DNA from: Numida meleagris
Lineage: Eukaryota > Chordata > Aves > Galliformes > Numididae
DNA length: 64,000 nucleotides
NCBI RefSeq assembly: GCF_002078875.1
Contig: NC_034421.1
Coordinates: 7,586,365 to 7,650,364 of the forward strand
Reading direction: 5' to 3'
A program made the translations under genes and the position numbers. The notes beneath the pieces are model-generated. The model was given only the letters and a program-made list of their open reading frames with translations, searched no databases and was not told the origin of the DNA. How positions within the stretch are numbered: position 1 is the first letter of the stretch; every line of letters begins with the position of its first letter. Positions 50,501-63,363 of this stretch are shown here, in pieces.

Positions 50501-53500
50501 AGTAGGTGATGGTTGGCAAAAAGCTGTCGGATCATAATTCTGATAGCATTAGTACTTGCTTTTTAAATAAAAATATTTTCCTAAAGCTTTTCAGTGAAAA
50601 AGTTGGGAATAGAATCTATAGGGGCTAGATGTGCTGTTGTTTGGCTAAGTGAAGTTTTGCATTTTTGCCTACCTGTGAGTAAGCAGGCCTAGATGATCTT
50701 ACTGCCATATCAATCTGTCAAGATATGACCTAACTTATGGCTTGGGAATTAATTTAGTTGAAGAAGTGAAGTACACAATAGCTTAGTTTTGTGCTCAACT
50801 ATTCATTACTTTAAGACTTTTTAGGGAAAATGGTAATGAATGGACTTTCCAAAACCTGTTAGCAGTATTCTGCATGTTGTCAGCTGCAAGTGTTTACAGA
50901 ATGTCTGCATCATTTGTGGTGACATGCATCCAAGACACTAGACCATTTTGCAGTGTTAATTTGTGTGCTGTTTTGAATATGAAAATTTGCATTTTCCAGG
51001 GACCTAAAGCCAGAGAACATCTTGCTAAATGAAGATATGCACATTCAAATAACAGACTTTGGAACAGCAAAAGTATTATCTGCAGATAGCAGACAAGGTA
51101 TGTCATTTACTTTGTCATGTGACACAAAATGTAAAACAGTTTAGTTGGAAGAGACCTACAAAGATCAAGTCCAACTTCTGTAGTTACCTATATAGATGTA
51201 GCAAGTGGTCCTTTGAAAATGTAGGTCTATTGTATTTATCAAAATGCAACTTTTAAGTGTCCTCAACTCTTATCTAAGAAAGTAATATTGAAATATATTG
51301 AAACAAATAATTTGACTCAGCTGAAATAGTTACTTTGTGTGTATGTACTGAAGCCCTGGTGGCTATCAAAGTTACTCAAATGTGAAGATTATGGAATTCC
51401 TGCATCCCTCTTTGCTTAATATTAAGCTGTGAATCAATGATACTGCAAACTATACCTGATTTAAAAAACCCTAGACAGAACTGTTTCTCATTCACATTTA
51501 TCAAATTTGGTGATTTTGTACTCAGATCTAGTAAGCTTGTGTTGATATAGTTTATACCCAAATGTCTAGCTTCTTGAACTAAGTAGGTATCACCAAGATA
51601 AAGTGATTTGACTCTTCCATCCAGGTTTTGTGCTTGGGTAGAGAAAGGGAATGTGTGGATTTTTTTTAAGCATTGCTTAATTTTCGCTAGTTTGCCCTTC
51701 AGTTTTTCATGGATGGGGTGGGAGGGATTTGGTTTTTCCACAAGTATGTTTCTGCTTAACTCTTTCAATTTTCTTCATAGCACGGGCAAATTCATTTGTA
51801 GGGACAGCACAGTATGTTTCTCCAGAACTGCTGACAGAAAAATCTGCCTGTAAAAGGTGAGGACTGTACTGTATTTTAGAACTTTCTTACTCTATCAGTA
51901 TGCCATCCAGTGGATGGGAGGTGTAGCTTAGTATTTCAAAGGAAGATAATTGAGTAAGAGTTGGAAATATCTCTTTTAGCAAGTATTACTTCTTGTCTGA
52001 GTGCTAGCTTCTTCATTTGATCTTATCTTATCTCTGAGTCCTACAGGCTGTGGTGTTGTCAGGAGAAGGAAGTGAGTAATGAGAAATTGAATTTCTTTTC
52101 CCCCTCAATATTTATTACTCACACTCATTCTTTCCATTCTTATCTCATATAAGATGGCTCTAGCATGGTGATTTCTGATGTAAAAGCTACAGAATGTCAT
52201 GTTATGTCAGTTTAGGGAAAGGCTATTGGTTTCTTGGACTTACACTCGGATTAACTTCCAGTATTTTGTGAAGCTCTGTTTGGGGTTTTCAGTGGTTTAA
52301 ATCTCATCTCTGTGCCTAGACTCCCACTGAACTTTTTAAATGGGCTCCTGGTGGTGAACTACCAGTTGATGTGTATATATTTTATTACAGTGATAGAAGA
52401 ATGATCACTCACAGTAATCACTGATAAAACATAGGGAAAATAATTCTTATGGGAAAAACTATGGTAATTCCTGCTAGTATTTCTCAAAATTATGTAAATA
52501 CTGTTAGCCCTTTTCCTGTCTACTAGAAGAAAACTTCCAGTAAAGTTCTGACTGGTTTGGATAGTAGAAAGACTTGATCAGGCTACCATCTCCTTTTAGA
52601 AGTTCCTTAATAGTTCAGCATGACAGAAAGCACCTAATTTGAGTAGTTCATAGCCTTTGTTAGTATTCTAGTCTTGCATGAGAATTTCTAAGCTTTATCA
52701 AATCTCTGTATAGGTTACCTTGAGATAATACAAGTTTAAAAATACGCTTTCAGGACCACAGGCTGAAACTTACAACTTCTCCTCTCCCATGTGCCATATA
52801 GTGTGCATTTTTGTTTGTAACTATGTAGCAATAGGAAAGATCAGCACAGTGGAAAAAGGTGTTACAAGAGAGATGTAATGACAGAAGGACTGGCACAATA
52901 GAAAGGGGCTCACCTGTCTCCAAAGATCTAGGTTTGCAGGGAAAAGCTTCCACTGAGAAGGGATCTCCAGCAAGAGATTGTTCCTCAGGGGCAGTCAGCC
53001 CTTAAGTGAGGCCTAAGAGGGGTGGAGCCTGGCTCCAGGCCTTCCAGTCACACAGTGAATTGCCTTCACCTGTGCTCCTAGGGCTGGCTGGGTCTTTCCT
53101 CCAGGTGCTCAATCAGTGGTTCAGGCTGTGACTCAGCAGTTCCCATATAGTCTAAAAGAAAGCTTCTGGTAAAAAAAATATATATTTTGGTGTTTTGTGG
53201 TTTTTTTTTCCCCCCATGACATATTTAGAGGAAAGAATTTCTAATCTGGAGGAGCATGTATTGCATTAGGTTGGATGTGTCTTGGAATTGCCGTAGTGCT
53301 TAAGTCATCTTTTTTAGTTTTATCTATGTGTTAGTTATGTCACTTGAGGATGCAGCTGTCTTGCGCCTGTGCTTGTAGTCAGTTGTTGTGAGATAGTTAC
53401 TCCTCTCAAGAAATGAAGTGAAAATAGTGTGGAAATTATGCTAAACAGGTTCGTCTGATGTTTTCAGTTGTACTATATTTTAAGCAGAAGTAGCTTAAGA

Positions 53501-55678
53501 ATTTTTAATCATGGTTTACAGACTCGCAGAAAAATGTTGTTTTTTTTTTCAATTCTTTTAAAGCTCTGACCTCTGGGCTCTGGGATGTATAATATATCAG
53601 CTTGTAGCTGGATTGCCTCCTTTCAGAGCTGGGTAAGAGACTTAAACTACTTCTTTATACGTAGATCATAAATATATTGACTTGATGTTGGCATTAACCT
53701 TACCACAAATTCTGAAGTAAAACTTCATGGAGTGCTTCTAGTCTTAATATCATATGTGCTTTAACTGGTGTAGTCTACATTATTTCCTTTTTGAAATCAC
53801 GAAGATGGTAAGATTAGAGTTCCTTAGAGGTTCCTTAATTTATCCTAGGATTTCAAATGTAGTTTATACTGTAAGTTAACTATGCCTCCATGAAGATCCA
53901 TGTGACCTTTCTCTGTTGTTTTTCAAGTATCTCATGCTTACAGAAGCATAGATACTTGTAATGCTGCTTCTAGGGTACCTAAGGAGAAGGATTTGTAGGA
54001 ACTTCTAACACTTATCTCTCACATTTAACAGTGCATGATCTGGAATAATTGTGGGGAACCAAGAACTAGCTAAATATTTTTCTCTTTTGCAGAAATGAGT
54101 ATCTGATATTCCAGAAGATAATAAAGTTGGAATATGACTTTCCAGAAAAATTTTTTCCCAAGGCAAAAGACCTTGTAGAAAAGCTATTGGTAAATATTTA
54201 TTGCTGTTAAATGATTTGATTACATTAGAATCATTCATCTTAGTATGTAGTTCTTTTTTTTCCTAAAGGTTCTATATACTCTTTTGCAAGAACTACTGAT
54301 TATTAGTTGTGTGTGAGAGTGTCTTGAAAGTCAACATCCATTATTAAACAGCACTTACGTTTTTGTGTCTGAATTGCAAAGCGTGGGCAAGGGAATGTCT
54401 CTTGGTCATGTGGAAACAAATGGTTCTAAAAACTATGCATAACACAACTTAAGATTCAAATGCGTGTTTGTATAGTACCCAAGTTATTTGTTGAGTTGCA
54501 TAATGTATCATTTAATTGAAAACAGCATTCTATACATGATGGAAAGATAAAATCAACCAAAGATTTACTCTGCCCATGAGTGTTTGACAGAGGGGAAGGA
54601 AAAATAGTCTCACCAGTGAGATACTGCAACGACACTACAGTGAATATGCAGAGAACATTTTGTGTGACAGCAGCTCCTTGAAATTAGATTGTGTAGAGGG
54701 AGAAAATGCTGTGTTGTTTGTAATTGATGGTGAGGCAACCACTGTATGTTCCTGTGTCCAGGCTAGTTTTATGACCAAGCTGGTGTTCACTGGTAAGGTC
54801 CAGGATGCATCAACATCCTGAGAACTATACTGGTTTTGATTGCGTGAGAGGTTAGTTTTTGGCACCAGCTACAGCTTCTAGAGCTATTCTGCGTCACTAG
54901 AATATGATGTTATATATTTAGATGTGTTATATGTATTAGAATGTCATGTCATATATTGAAACGAACCATGCTCCATAAGGCATTCTTAGTGTGTTTGCTT
55001 GGTTTTATTCCATCTCTATGACGAAACAGAGCTAAAAAAAATTCTATGGACCCAAATATGGATCACATTTAGCTAGCTATGTGAGCTGATCTAATGCAAA
55101 ATTGTGCTAACAAGAGGTCCTGACAAAACATTTTATGTTATAAGCAATCTATTTATATTCTATATATATGCCTAGGGCAGTAAGACTGACTAATTTTAAG
55201 TTTTCATGTGTTGCTACACGAATGTGAATAATGCTTGCCCCTTTCTTGTCATTATTTTATGCCTGCTAACTTCACTGTAATTTATTCAGGTTCTAGATGC
55301 TACCAAAAGATTAGGCTGTGAAGAAATGGGAGGATATGGACCTCTTAAGGCTCACCCTTTCTTTGAATCCATTGTGTGGGAGAACCTACATCTTCAAACA
55401 CCCCCGAAACTTACAGCATACTTACCTGCTATGTCAGAGGATGATGAAGACTGTTATGGAAATGTATGTTCATCTATGTATATCTATATATTCAGGTCTG
55501 ATGCTACCTAGACTTTCATTAAAGCAAGCAGTTGCTGGTCAAAATTTGAACTAGTCAACATTTTTCGTTTTTTCTGAAGTGAGTGTTTGGAGAGGAGGGG
55601 AAAGGTCTCTGTGTCTCTGCTTGCTTTTGACCAAGTATACTTTTCTGATGTTGGAGTGTTGTGGATTTTGTTGGTTTT

Positions 55679-55709
<31 letters not shown>

Positions 55710-58431
55710 GGAAGATGTGCCTGTTAGTCTGTAGAGAGTAGGCTGCCTTTTTGCCCAAAAGGCAAAGTGTGCTTAATTTAAAAGCAGCTCAAATTATTCA
55801 GTGCACAATCAACTTTTAAACTAAACAACCAACTCTTTTTTTTTCCATTTTTTTCTTTAGTATGACAATCTCCTCAGCCAGTTTGGTTGTATGCAAGTTT
55901 CTGGTTCTGCCTCTTCACACTCACTGTCTGTCCCAGAGACAAGTACCCCACAGACATCAGGAGGCAACATTGAACAGTATATTCATGATCTTGACAACAA
56001 TTCCTTTGAGCTGGACTTACAGTTTTCTGAAGATGAAAAGAGGTTACTTCTGGCAAAACAAGCTGGTGGAAATCCTTGGTAAGATGTGCGAATGTAGCTC
56101 ATCTGTTGCACTGCAGTGAGCAATCAAGAAAAATTTTCATAATACAAATCAGTGTTTGTCTGTCTTAATATCCTTAAGCAAACTCACTAGTTTCTTAATT
56201 TCTGTTTTTAAATTAATAGCAGCAAAAAAACTTTATTCTAAACCCACAACTTTAGAAACTGACAAAAATAACACTATACCTATACAAAGAAGTCCTCCCT
56301 CTGCAGAGTCCTACAACTAGAAGAGGTTTCATCTTTATTACAGTTTTTGTAAGATTTTGTAATGATATTGTCCCACTGAGATGACAAAAATATGTCTAGA
56401 CCATGTACTCATTAGCATTTCTCTTCACTTTTGATAAGATTTTCTCATTTGTGATTTTCTTTTCATGCCAGATTTTAGGAGAAAAAGCTTTTTTGTGTGA
56501 AATGAGGAAGAGGCCAACGTTCATCTAGTGAAGTTGTTCAGGACTCTTTGGAGGGAGAGCAGTTCTAAGAAGGATATGGAGAATTGCTTAGTAATAATAG
56601 TAGCAGTGATAATTAAAACTGTTTCTCTGGAAAAACTACTTCTGCAGTAATAGTGGTTTTTTTTCTTTCTAAGGCATCAGTTTGTAGAAAATAACTTAAT
56701 CCTAAAAATGGGCCCCGTGGACAAAAGAAAGGTAAGGGCTTTTCTTAATCCCCTGTAACAGGAATCAGTTGTCACATTCTTGCACTTTGACAACAAAGAT
56801 GAGGAACCTGTTTTAGAACTTACTTGTCTAACCTTGTCAAATCGCTTTGTTTTTTAAGATGTCATATTTTCTCTTTATTTTGTGGTGTCCTTTCAGTTCT
56901 TGGAAAATGCTAAAAGTAAATGTGCTACTGATACTTTCCCCTTGAGACTTTAGTATAAACAAGCTTTTGTTCTATCCCCTCCTACCAGTCTGATACAGTC
57001 AAATCCATGTGGATTGAGGTGATAGTATCAGAAGATAAAATACAAGCTCATTGTTCTCTCAGCTGTGTTATTTTTTCTGGATCTGACTAGTTTTTATATC
57101 CTGAGAGATGTAAGGGTGGCATTAGAACTGCTCTAAGTATTAACTTAAACATGGTACAGAGGAGCACCGATAGTCTGTGTCAGCTTTCCAGGCATGTAGG
57201 CTGTCTTTCAGGTAAGTTCTTCGCTGTTTGTTTCTAATTTTGACAAGAAAATCCCTACTGGATTTGTGTACCAGAATCTTTGATGAAGATACTCTGCTTC
57301 ACTCTGTACAGCTAGATTTATGAAGCTTTGTTAGAACTTGAAGATGCTTTCTTAAAGTAGCACTTGTTTTGCCATGTAGTATTAATGCACTGTCGCCTCC
57401 CCAAAATGGAATGAAATCAATTAGGTAAAGCACAAAGAATACAAATAAAAATTCCCCCAAATTTGAACAATCTCCTCTCACTGACCTGTTTTAATTTTAC
57501 CTGTTTTGTTAAGCTCAGATCTACAAATTTACTTTTTCTATTCATGCTTTTTTTTGTATCCCTACTCTTCCTGTTAGGGATTGTTTGCACGTCGACGTCA
57601 ATTGCTCCTCACAGAAGGGCCCCACTTGTATTACGTGGATCCTGTCAACAAAGTTCTAAAAGGAGAAATCCCCTGGTCTTTGGAGTTGCGGCCGGAAGCC
57701 AAGAATTTTAAGACATTTTTTGTTCATACAGTAAGTTACTTTAATTTCTTTCTAAGTTACAATAAATGTCCAGTAGCCATAGTGCAATTTGTTAATGAAA
57801 TATTTTGTGGAGGAAATACACGAATAGTTCCTTAAACACAGGTGCTGACTGGGGGATTACTTGTTACCAGCCATAGTTTAAAACAAAAACCCACTACCAA
57901 AAAGAAAAATCCCCACAAAATCAAACATCCCTTCCTACACGCACACAAAAAAAAGAACCTGATATGCATCTTCCCACAGAAGTATACTACTTAAAATCCG
58001 AGTGTAGGTAAAATTTGTGTTTTTTGTATTTGAAAGAAATTCTTAAGAAGGACTTTCTAAGTCCAGCCCTGCTTGTATAGAGTGGTTTGCAAGGAGTACA
58101 CCAACAGTGTACTGACAGTAGATATGACTGCTTGCTTGATACCAAGATGACAGGTGTACAATTATTCAGCACTATATAATGTGATATAATTGTATTTGAA
58201 TTTTGATTTTGGAAAGATTGGGAAATGATTCTGAATAATGATTTCATTGGTAGGTGCAGAATAATTACTGCTTTTTGGTTTAACTGTACTTGGAATGCTC
58301 ACTAAAATGTTGTTCATTTATAGCCAAACAGGACATACTACCTGATGGACCCGAGTGGGAACGCTCATAAATGGTGCAAAAAGATACAAGAAGTGTGGCG
58401 GCACAGATACCACCAGAATGCTGCTAAATAG
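32033..58431 (+). CDS. PDPK1: 3-phosphoinositide-dependent protein kinase 1, 14 coding exons, 556 aa
   Basis: Coding exons: 32033-32056, 45984-46253, 48852-48894, 49088-49225, 49724-49868, 51000-51097, 51781-51856, 53564-53632, 54093-54189, 55290-55463, 55861-56078, 56674-56731, 57578-57730, 58324-58431. The 556-aa product equals human PDPK1 in length and is nearly identical in the kinase domain. It phosphorylates the activation loop of AKT, S6K, SGK, RSK and PKC in the cytosol and at PIP3-rich membrane. Visible features: a Ser-rich N-terminus; Gly-rich loop GEGSFS 92-97; catalytic Lys114; HRDLKPEN with Asp208; DFG 226-228; activation-loop Ser244 in ANSFVGT; a linker; and a C-terminal PH domain from about 462 with [20 protein letters not shown]. 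The N-terminal region is three residues longer and the C-terminus three shorter than human. Exon 1 codes only eight residues, MASTSSHL, inside the CpG island, followed by a 13.9 kb intron. Intron 4 looks U12-type. Confidence 0.97.
33493..33513. repeat. (AT)n microsatellite
   Basis: About ten AT units following an A-rich run, in PDPK1 intron 1. Confidence 0.9.
38860..40140 (+). mobile_element. 5'-truncated, inactivated CR1 LINE
   Basis: About 1.3 kb of CR1 ORF2 plus its 3' UTR. The reverse-transcriptase frame shows [14 protein letters not shown], then a [14 protein letters not shown] block (palm motif), [28 protein letters not shown] (where active copies carry FADD), [14 protein letters not shown], and [14 protein letters not shown]. 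The frame is broken by an in-frame TGA at 39088-39090 and by frameshifts further on, and FADD reads FADN, so it is a dead copy. The 3' end is AAGGTCCCTTCCAACCCAAA followed by ACTGTGACTCTGTGAT. The left end is approximate. Confidence 0.93.
42436..42563 (+). repeat. CR1 LINE 3' fragment
   Basis: GGCGTTCAGGACCGGGTGGG through TTTCAACCCAAGCCATTCTG and TTCTGTGATT is a decayed CR1 3' end, inside PDPK1 intron 1. Confidence 0.82.
48010..48400 (+). repeat. Decayed CR1 LINE fragment in PDPK1 intron 2
   Basis: Translated pieces such as KFVDNIKLG...[12 protein letters not shown] align with the CR1 reverse-transcriptase C-terminal region (SKFADDTKLSG...DLDR). It continues into a [18 protein letters not shown] stretch, but with many stops and indels. 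The right end is uncertain. Confidence 0.75.
48439..48463. repeat. A-rich tract
   Basis: An A10-T-A6-T-A6-type run in PDPK1 intron 2, at the trailing side of the CR1-like fragment. Confidence 0.85.
49226..49723 (+). other. PDPK1: PDPK1 intron 4: candidate U12-type (minor spliceosome) GT-AG intron
   Basis: The donor reads GTATCCTTTG (49226-49235), a match to the U12 5' splice-site consensus RTATCCTTT and unlike the GTRAGT of neighbouring introns. Near the acceptor, GACCTTAACT (49701-49710) matches the U12 branch-site consensus TTCCTTAAC; the branch A would be about 15 bases from the AG at 49722-49723, within the usual short U12 spacing. There is no strong polypyrimidine tract. The 498-base intron splits the codon of Tyr159 in the kinase domain. 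Confidence 0.85.
51125..51250 (-). repeat. Decayed CR1 fragment
   Basis: AAACAGTTTAGTTGGAAGAG then ACCTACAAAGATCAAGTCCA resembles the reverse complement of the CR1 3' UTR. It lies just after PDPK1 exon 6. Ends are approximate. Confidence 0.6.
52970..53133 (+). repeat. Copy of an unnamed dispersed repeat (mate at 14457-14633)
   Basis: Starts GGGATCTCCAGCAAGAGATT and ends TGGTTCAGGCTGTGACT. It is collinear with the reverse complement of 14457-14633. This copy lies in PDPK1 intron 7 and is richer in G+C than its surroundings. Family not identified. Confidence 0.7.
55675..55711. repeat. T14-G23 homopolymer junction
   Basis: Fourteen T followed by twenty-three G in PDPK1 intron 10, about 150 bases before exon 11. 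Confidence 0.95.
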
Positions 58432-61400
58432 TAAAGCTCATCCAAAATCTCCCAGTTTCTCTTCTTGCTGCTAGAACTTGATGTGCAGCTGATCAGAGGA
58501 ATCTTTCCAACCCATCTATTACCATCTCAAGGGGAAGCATATGTCTGAAATGTTCTGTTTTTAAAAAAGAAAAAAGGAAAAAAAAAGGCAAAAACCGAAT
58601 GGAATTCAGGGTCGCTTTGCTCGCTCTTTGTGCTTCTGTTGAGGCTTCCACATGCGTATCATTGCAGTGAAGATCTTGCTTTTGTGCACTTCAACTCAAT
58701 TTCTGCAGCAGACTAGTGGATAGACATTGCATTACCAGCTACACTTAAGATGAGTTAAAACCAATCCACACGCACACACCCTGAATCATGTACCAGCCTT
58801 GCGTTTTATGGGGCTGGAGTTTTCTGTGACTTTCACATTATCATTGATCTGTATTTCATCAGGGAGCTTTTATATGCCTCTCCTAAGCACCACTTCTTTT
58901 TCTTTTTTTTTTTTTTTCCCTTTTCCTTTCCTCACAGTCCCTGAGCTTATTGGTGTATGACATTTGTAGCCAGGTCAGTTGCACCCTTGTGTAATTCCTA
59001 ATATAGTTCTGGTTGCAGGATTTACGTGGTACTTAAATAATTATGTGAATGAATCAGATGTATGTGTCTGGCAGATGGGCTCCAGTGATAGAGGTTGTGA
59101 GAGTAAAATGCTGAACATGGCACTGAAAATTTTCTAAAATTGAAATGTTGGCTTCTGAAGCATATGAAGTTTTAAACGTTCAGTTTAAATTTTAATATGA
59201 ATTGTGTGTTTAATCAAGAGACAATAAACTTAGCAGCATGCTTTTAACTAATACTAACTAAAAAATTAATTAGTTAGTATGGAGGACAAAAACAACATTA
59301 CTATTGAAGTAGTAAGTAGTTTTTCTCCTTTCCGGGAGATGAGGGCTAGAAGCTTTCTTTACAGGGTGTGCATGTTTTGTGCATTTTAGTGGGGCCAACC
59401 TATTTACCTGGATAGAGAAGAAAGTGTGAAAGCTTTGTACAATTATTTGATTTTTGTTTGTTTCATTGCATAATGAGGTGTACAAACAGTCCTATTTTTG
59501 GTCTTTGGCCTAATATTTAAGACCTTTTAGAAACTCTGAATTGCTCAAATTTCTTTCAAAAATTAGATCCGTACTGTAATCTGGTTTAAAAAAAAAAAAA
59601 TGTTGATACAATCGGGAAAACATATGGTACTTGAGGCATATCTTTAAAATGAGTTTTTTATATCAATCTCCTTTTATCCTTTTCAGTATAAGGCTTTTTT
59701 GTGGTCAAACATTTCCTGTAATGTTACAAAGACTTTATGTGGTAAAAACAACTTCCCTAATGGTATTTTCAACGTGTCTGTATTCCTGAACCTTGTGGAG
59801 GGATGATAGGTCTGAACAAAGGCATTCCTTCCCTGTTTTGAAAGTGGTATAAACATCACACCTATTTATTCACCATCTACACATCCCATCTTTTTGCGTG
59901 TTGAGGTCTCCATGATGTGCTTTTCCTTCTATCAAATAAATAAATATTCCACTGCAATGTTAAAAGGACAAATGTGCTACTGTTCTAAAAGCAATATCTT
60001 AAAAGCAGCGGCTCATCAGACTGTCTCAGAAAATACCTAATTGTAAGGGTTTCTTTTTGTTAAGAGATATATTATTCATCTTTTTGGGGGGGAGAAAAAA
60101 AAAAGGCCAACGAAAAACTGGTTTTACATGTTTGAATTCAGTGACAGTTCAGTTCTTCCAACATTTTTCATCCTTTCCAAGGAGAGAGTGCAGTGGCCTT
60201 TTCTTATGGAGGAAATATATTCTTTTCTTCTGTTAGCCCACCATATATGCATATGTGACAAAAGTAAATCAGGAGCTTACAGTGCATGGTGGTGAGGAAG
60301 CTAAGGTGTCCTGCAGAAGCGGCTGTGATGAGAAAAATAGAAGTGTTCTCTTTGTATTGTAAGGAATTTCGCCACATAAAGCACACTCCTTGCCACTGAA
60401 ATTTGAATAGCATAGTATACCTTCCATCTGTGCCTGTAATTAATCCCGTATTAGCTATCTTAAGCAAGATGGTGTTGTGAATTTACGGTTGTGCACTGTC
60501 ATTCTGCAGCTGTCAAATTCCAGCTACGTTGGGTGAACTCAAGACAGCTGTAAAGCTTTGGATTTAATTGTAGAGATGTAGACTTCAAACAAGTGAGTCT
60601 GGCAGTGATGGAGCTTTGTTGCGTTCTTTGTGATGAAGCTCATACAAGAAGTCTGGCAGAGTTATTCTGCTAATTAAGCAAAATCCATAGCTTCAGTAAG
60701 AGCTAGGTTGGGGCTGCCCTTGGCCTTTTCCCTTTTGCTGACTAGATGGAAATCTGGAAATGCTTCAACAAGTAACAATCAGACTTGCAGTCATCTTGCT
60801 GTTTAAAGACAAAAAAAAAAAAAAATCTTTTTCATACCTTGAAAATTCTGTCAGTATCCTTCATTCCTGCCTACCCAAACCTTTCAGCCAAAGAAATATG
60901 GTTAACAGTAGCCTGCAAAATTAGTCTGTAAGATGGATGTCTGCATTCTAGTGTACTTGATGACAGTGTTGTCATTAGGAAACTGTGAGCCTCTCTTAAA
61001 GGCATCCATCCCTACCCTTACAACTTCAATATTCCAAATCAAGTATTCCTCAGCTGCTGCTTTTAAGCAAAACCTATGACTTTGAAAGACAAAAGCAACC
61101 ATGTGGATTGAAGTATGCTTTACCAGTTTGTTCACTTACATGTGTACTGGAATATGCTGCATACTATGAAGGGTCAGTTCCTGTTTTAGATGCGTGTACC
61201 TGAAGCAGGGCAGTTTCAAGTCTTTGTCTCAAAGATGACTGCTGTGTCTCATGGGAGTTCACAGAATGAAAGGTACAAGGGAGATTGGTCAGAGCTGCAG
61301 AGAAGCCAGGTGATTTCTCTGCTCTTTAACCAAGTTCTTTCAGAGCACAGAGATGGGTTGCTGGACACTTGAAAGCTTCAGAATCCTTATTGCAATCCTA

Positions 61401-63090
61401 CTGAAAACCCAGTCTGTTTGAGTTCCGCCTTTTGCATTTTGAATAATGACTGATCATTTATGAAGATACTGGTCAATAATGTTTTAATTAGTTTTGCTTG
61501 GGATTTGAACTTCAAGATGTGTTTATAGCCTCTGTTTTCTGTTGGGCAGAGCTTAAGGCTGAAGTACTACTGCTGGGAAGGATTATTGAGTTGCATAATT
61601 ACCTAGTGTCCAGCCCTATCACAGAAAGTTCAACATTGCCGTAATAAACTGAGAGATGGCTTTGTTCCCATTGGCCTTAAGTCTGGTTTTGAAAAGGATT
61701 TATATTCTGAAAGACTTGCTTCACATGTGCTGCTGAGGCAGACTGATGCCCATTATTAATATCTCATGTGCTAAGTCCTCATGTGAAACACGTCAAGGTA
61801 TCAGATAGGACTGTGGTCCACTTATTTTTCTAGAATGATTTATTTGTGAAGTATCTGCTATATATAATCCTGGGGAGGGGTGGGGAGGAGAAGCGCTGTA
61901 GATTGAATCAAAGATGTGATAATTCTAATCCACTTTCATAGTGGATGCTTAATTAAATATGCTTGATGTCATTGTGGACAAAAAAAAAAAACAAACCACA
62001 TTTGATTTCAGCACTCTGTTGGGGAGATCACTTGTGTGGTGGTAGTTGCCTAAAGATATGGTGTGTGGATTCTGATTGTCCTTTCTACTGTATGGAATTA
62101 CATGAATAGGTGTGGTATTTATATCTGAAGTTTTGCTGAATGCCTGTAATACTTTATGCAAACATTTTATTAATGAAATGGAAGGAAGTGCTACTACAAA
62201 GCTTCGTGATGCAAATTGCCTGTCAGTTGATCAAGTGAGTTTACAGACAAGTAATTCTCCATTCCAGATTGGCGTATTTTCAGTTTAAGATGGGTAAATT
62301 CAGAATTGTTTCCTCTTTAAATTACTTTTATACAGCAAATAATTGGAGAAGTGATAAGCACCCAAGGACTCGGTCTGCCTGTTGGCATGGCAGGGAATGC
62401 AGGTGGCTGCGATTTGACAAAGCTTCCTTTGACCATGTACTAACTCTGGATGTGGCAGTTGTTCTAAATTGTGGCAGAACATGTAATTACTGTATCTGAC
62501 AAAAGAAACGAATAGGAACCAGGAACCATAATCTGTCTGGATAGTTGTACACTAGCTGTTCTTCAGGTTGTTGACGGTCAGTTGTGTGTAATATTCTCTA
62601 CCTGGTTTGTAGCTGTAACTGTGATGTACAGATAAAGGAAAAAACAAAAACTCGCACAAAACAATCCCCCCTCCCCCAAGAACTTACGAAAACAGAAGCA
62701 AATAATGCAATGATATGATACACACTTTTGTATTTTTATTCTTATAAGGTTATTTGCTGGCTTTTGTTGGCCTCTAGTTCAGTCTGTGTTATTTAAATTC
62801 TAATATATGAATTATTTGGATTGAATTCATGTTCGGGGCCATGGTGTTGTATGTATTGATGTACAGCCTTGAATGTGAATAATTATTGTAAACTATATTT
62901 TACACCTTTTTTTCTGGCTTTATTATATAAATTTTCTATTGGTCAATGATTTAATCATATCTCATAATTTAATAACTGCTTATACTCCTTCCGACAGATC
63001 TCTGTGCTGTAGATGTGTAGCTAGTGACCGGATGATGGATTTCACTTATGCTCGGTAGTCTGTAATAAAGGCATGTAGGGTCCTGGCCCG
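58432..63090 (+). other. PDPK1: PDPK1 3' UTR with several poly(A) signals
   Basis: About 4.7 kb of AT-rich non-coding DNA follows the PDPK1 stop. AATAAA hexamers occur at 59223-59228, 59935-59940 (tandem), 61643-61648 and 63064-63069. The last lies immediately before the KCTD5 CpG island, so the longest transcript probably ends near 63.09 kb; mammalian PDPK1 also has a multi-kilobase 3' UTR. No separate gene was recognised inside. Alternative ends at the earlier signals are plausible. Confidence 0.65.
63064..63069 (+). terminator. PDPK1: Distal PDPK1 poly(A) signal AATAAA
   Basis: Canonical hexamer at the AT-rich to GC-rich boundary, the last one before KCTD5. Confidence 0.6.
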
Positions 63091-63363
63091 GCCTCCGCCT
63101 CCTCCTTCCGCAGCGTCGCGTCAAGGGAAGGGGCGGGGGGTGCTCGGCGCTCCGGCCCCGCGGCGGCGCTCTGCGAGGAGGGCACCGCGTTCCCTGCGCC
63201 GGGCGGGTGCGGAGCGCCGCGGGGAGGGCTCCGTGCCGGCGGGCGGGAGCGCGCGGGCCTCGGCTCGCGGCCGGGCGGGAAGCGGAGCGTTCCGAGGGGG
63301 ACGCTTCCGGGGGGAGGCGCGCCCGCCGAGCCGTAGGTGGGGCGGACTCTTCCGGCGGTGAGG
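63085..63363 (+). promoter_or_regulatory. KCTD5: KCTD5 CpG-island promoter and 5' UTR
   Basis: An abrupt change to very high G+C and CpG marks a CpG island reaching past 63.75 kb. It carries two CTTCCGG ETS-type sites (63304-63310 and 63349-63355), the second nine bases before the start codon. There is no TATA box. The transcription start is not resolved. Confidence 0.75.
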
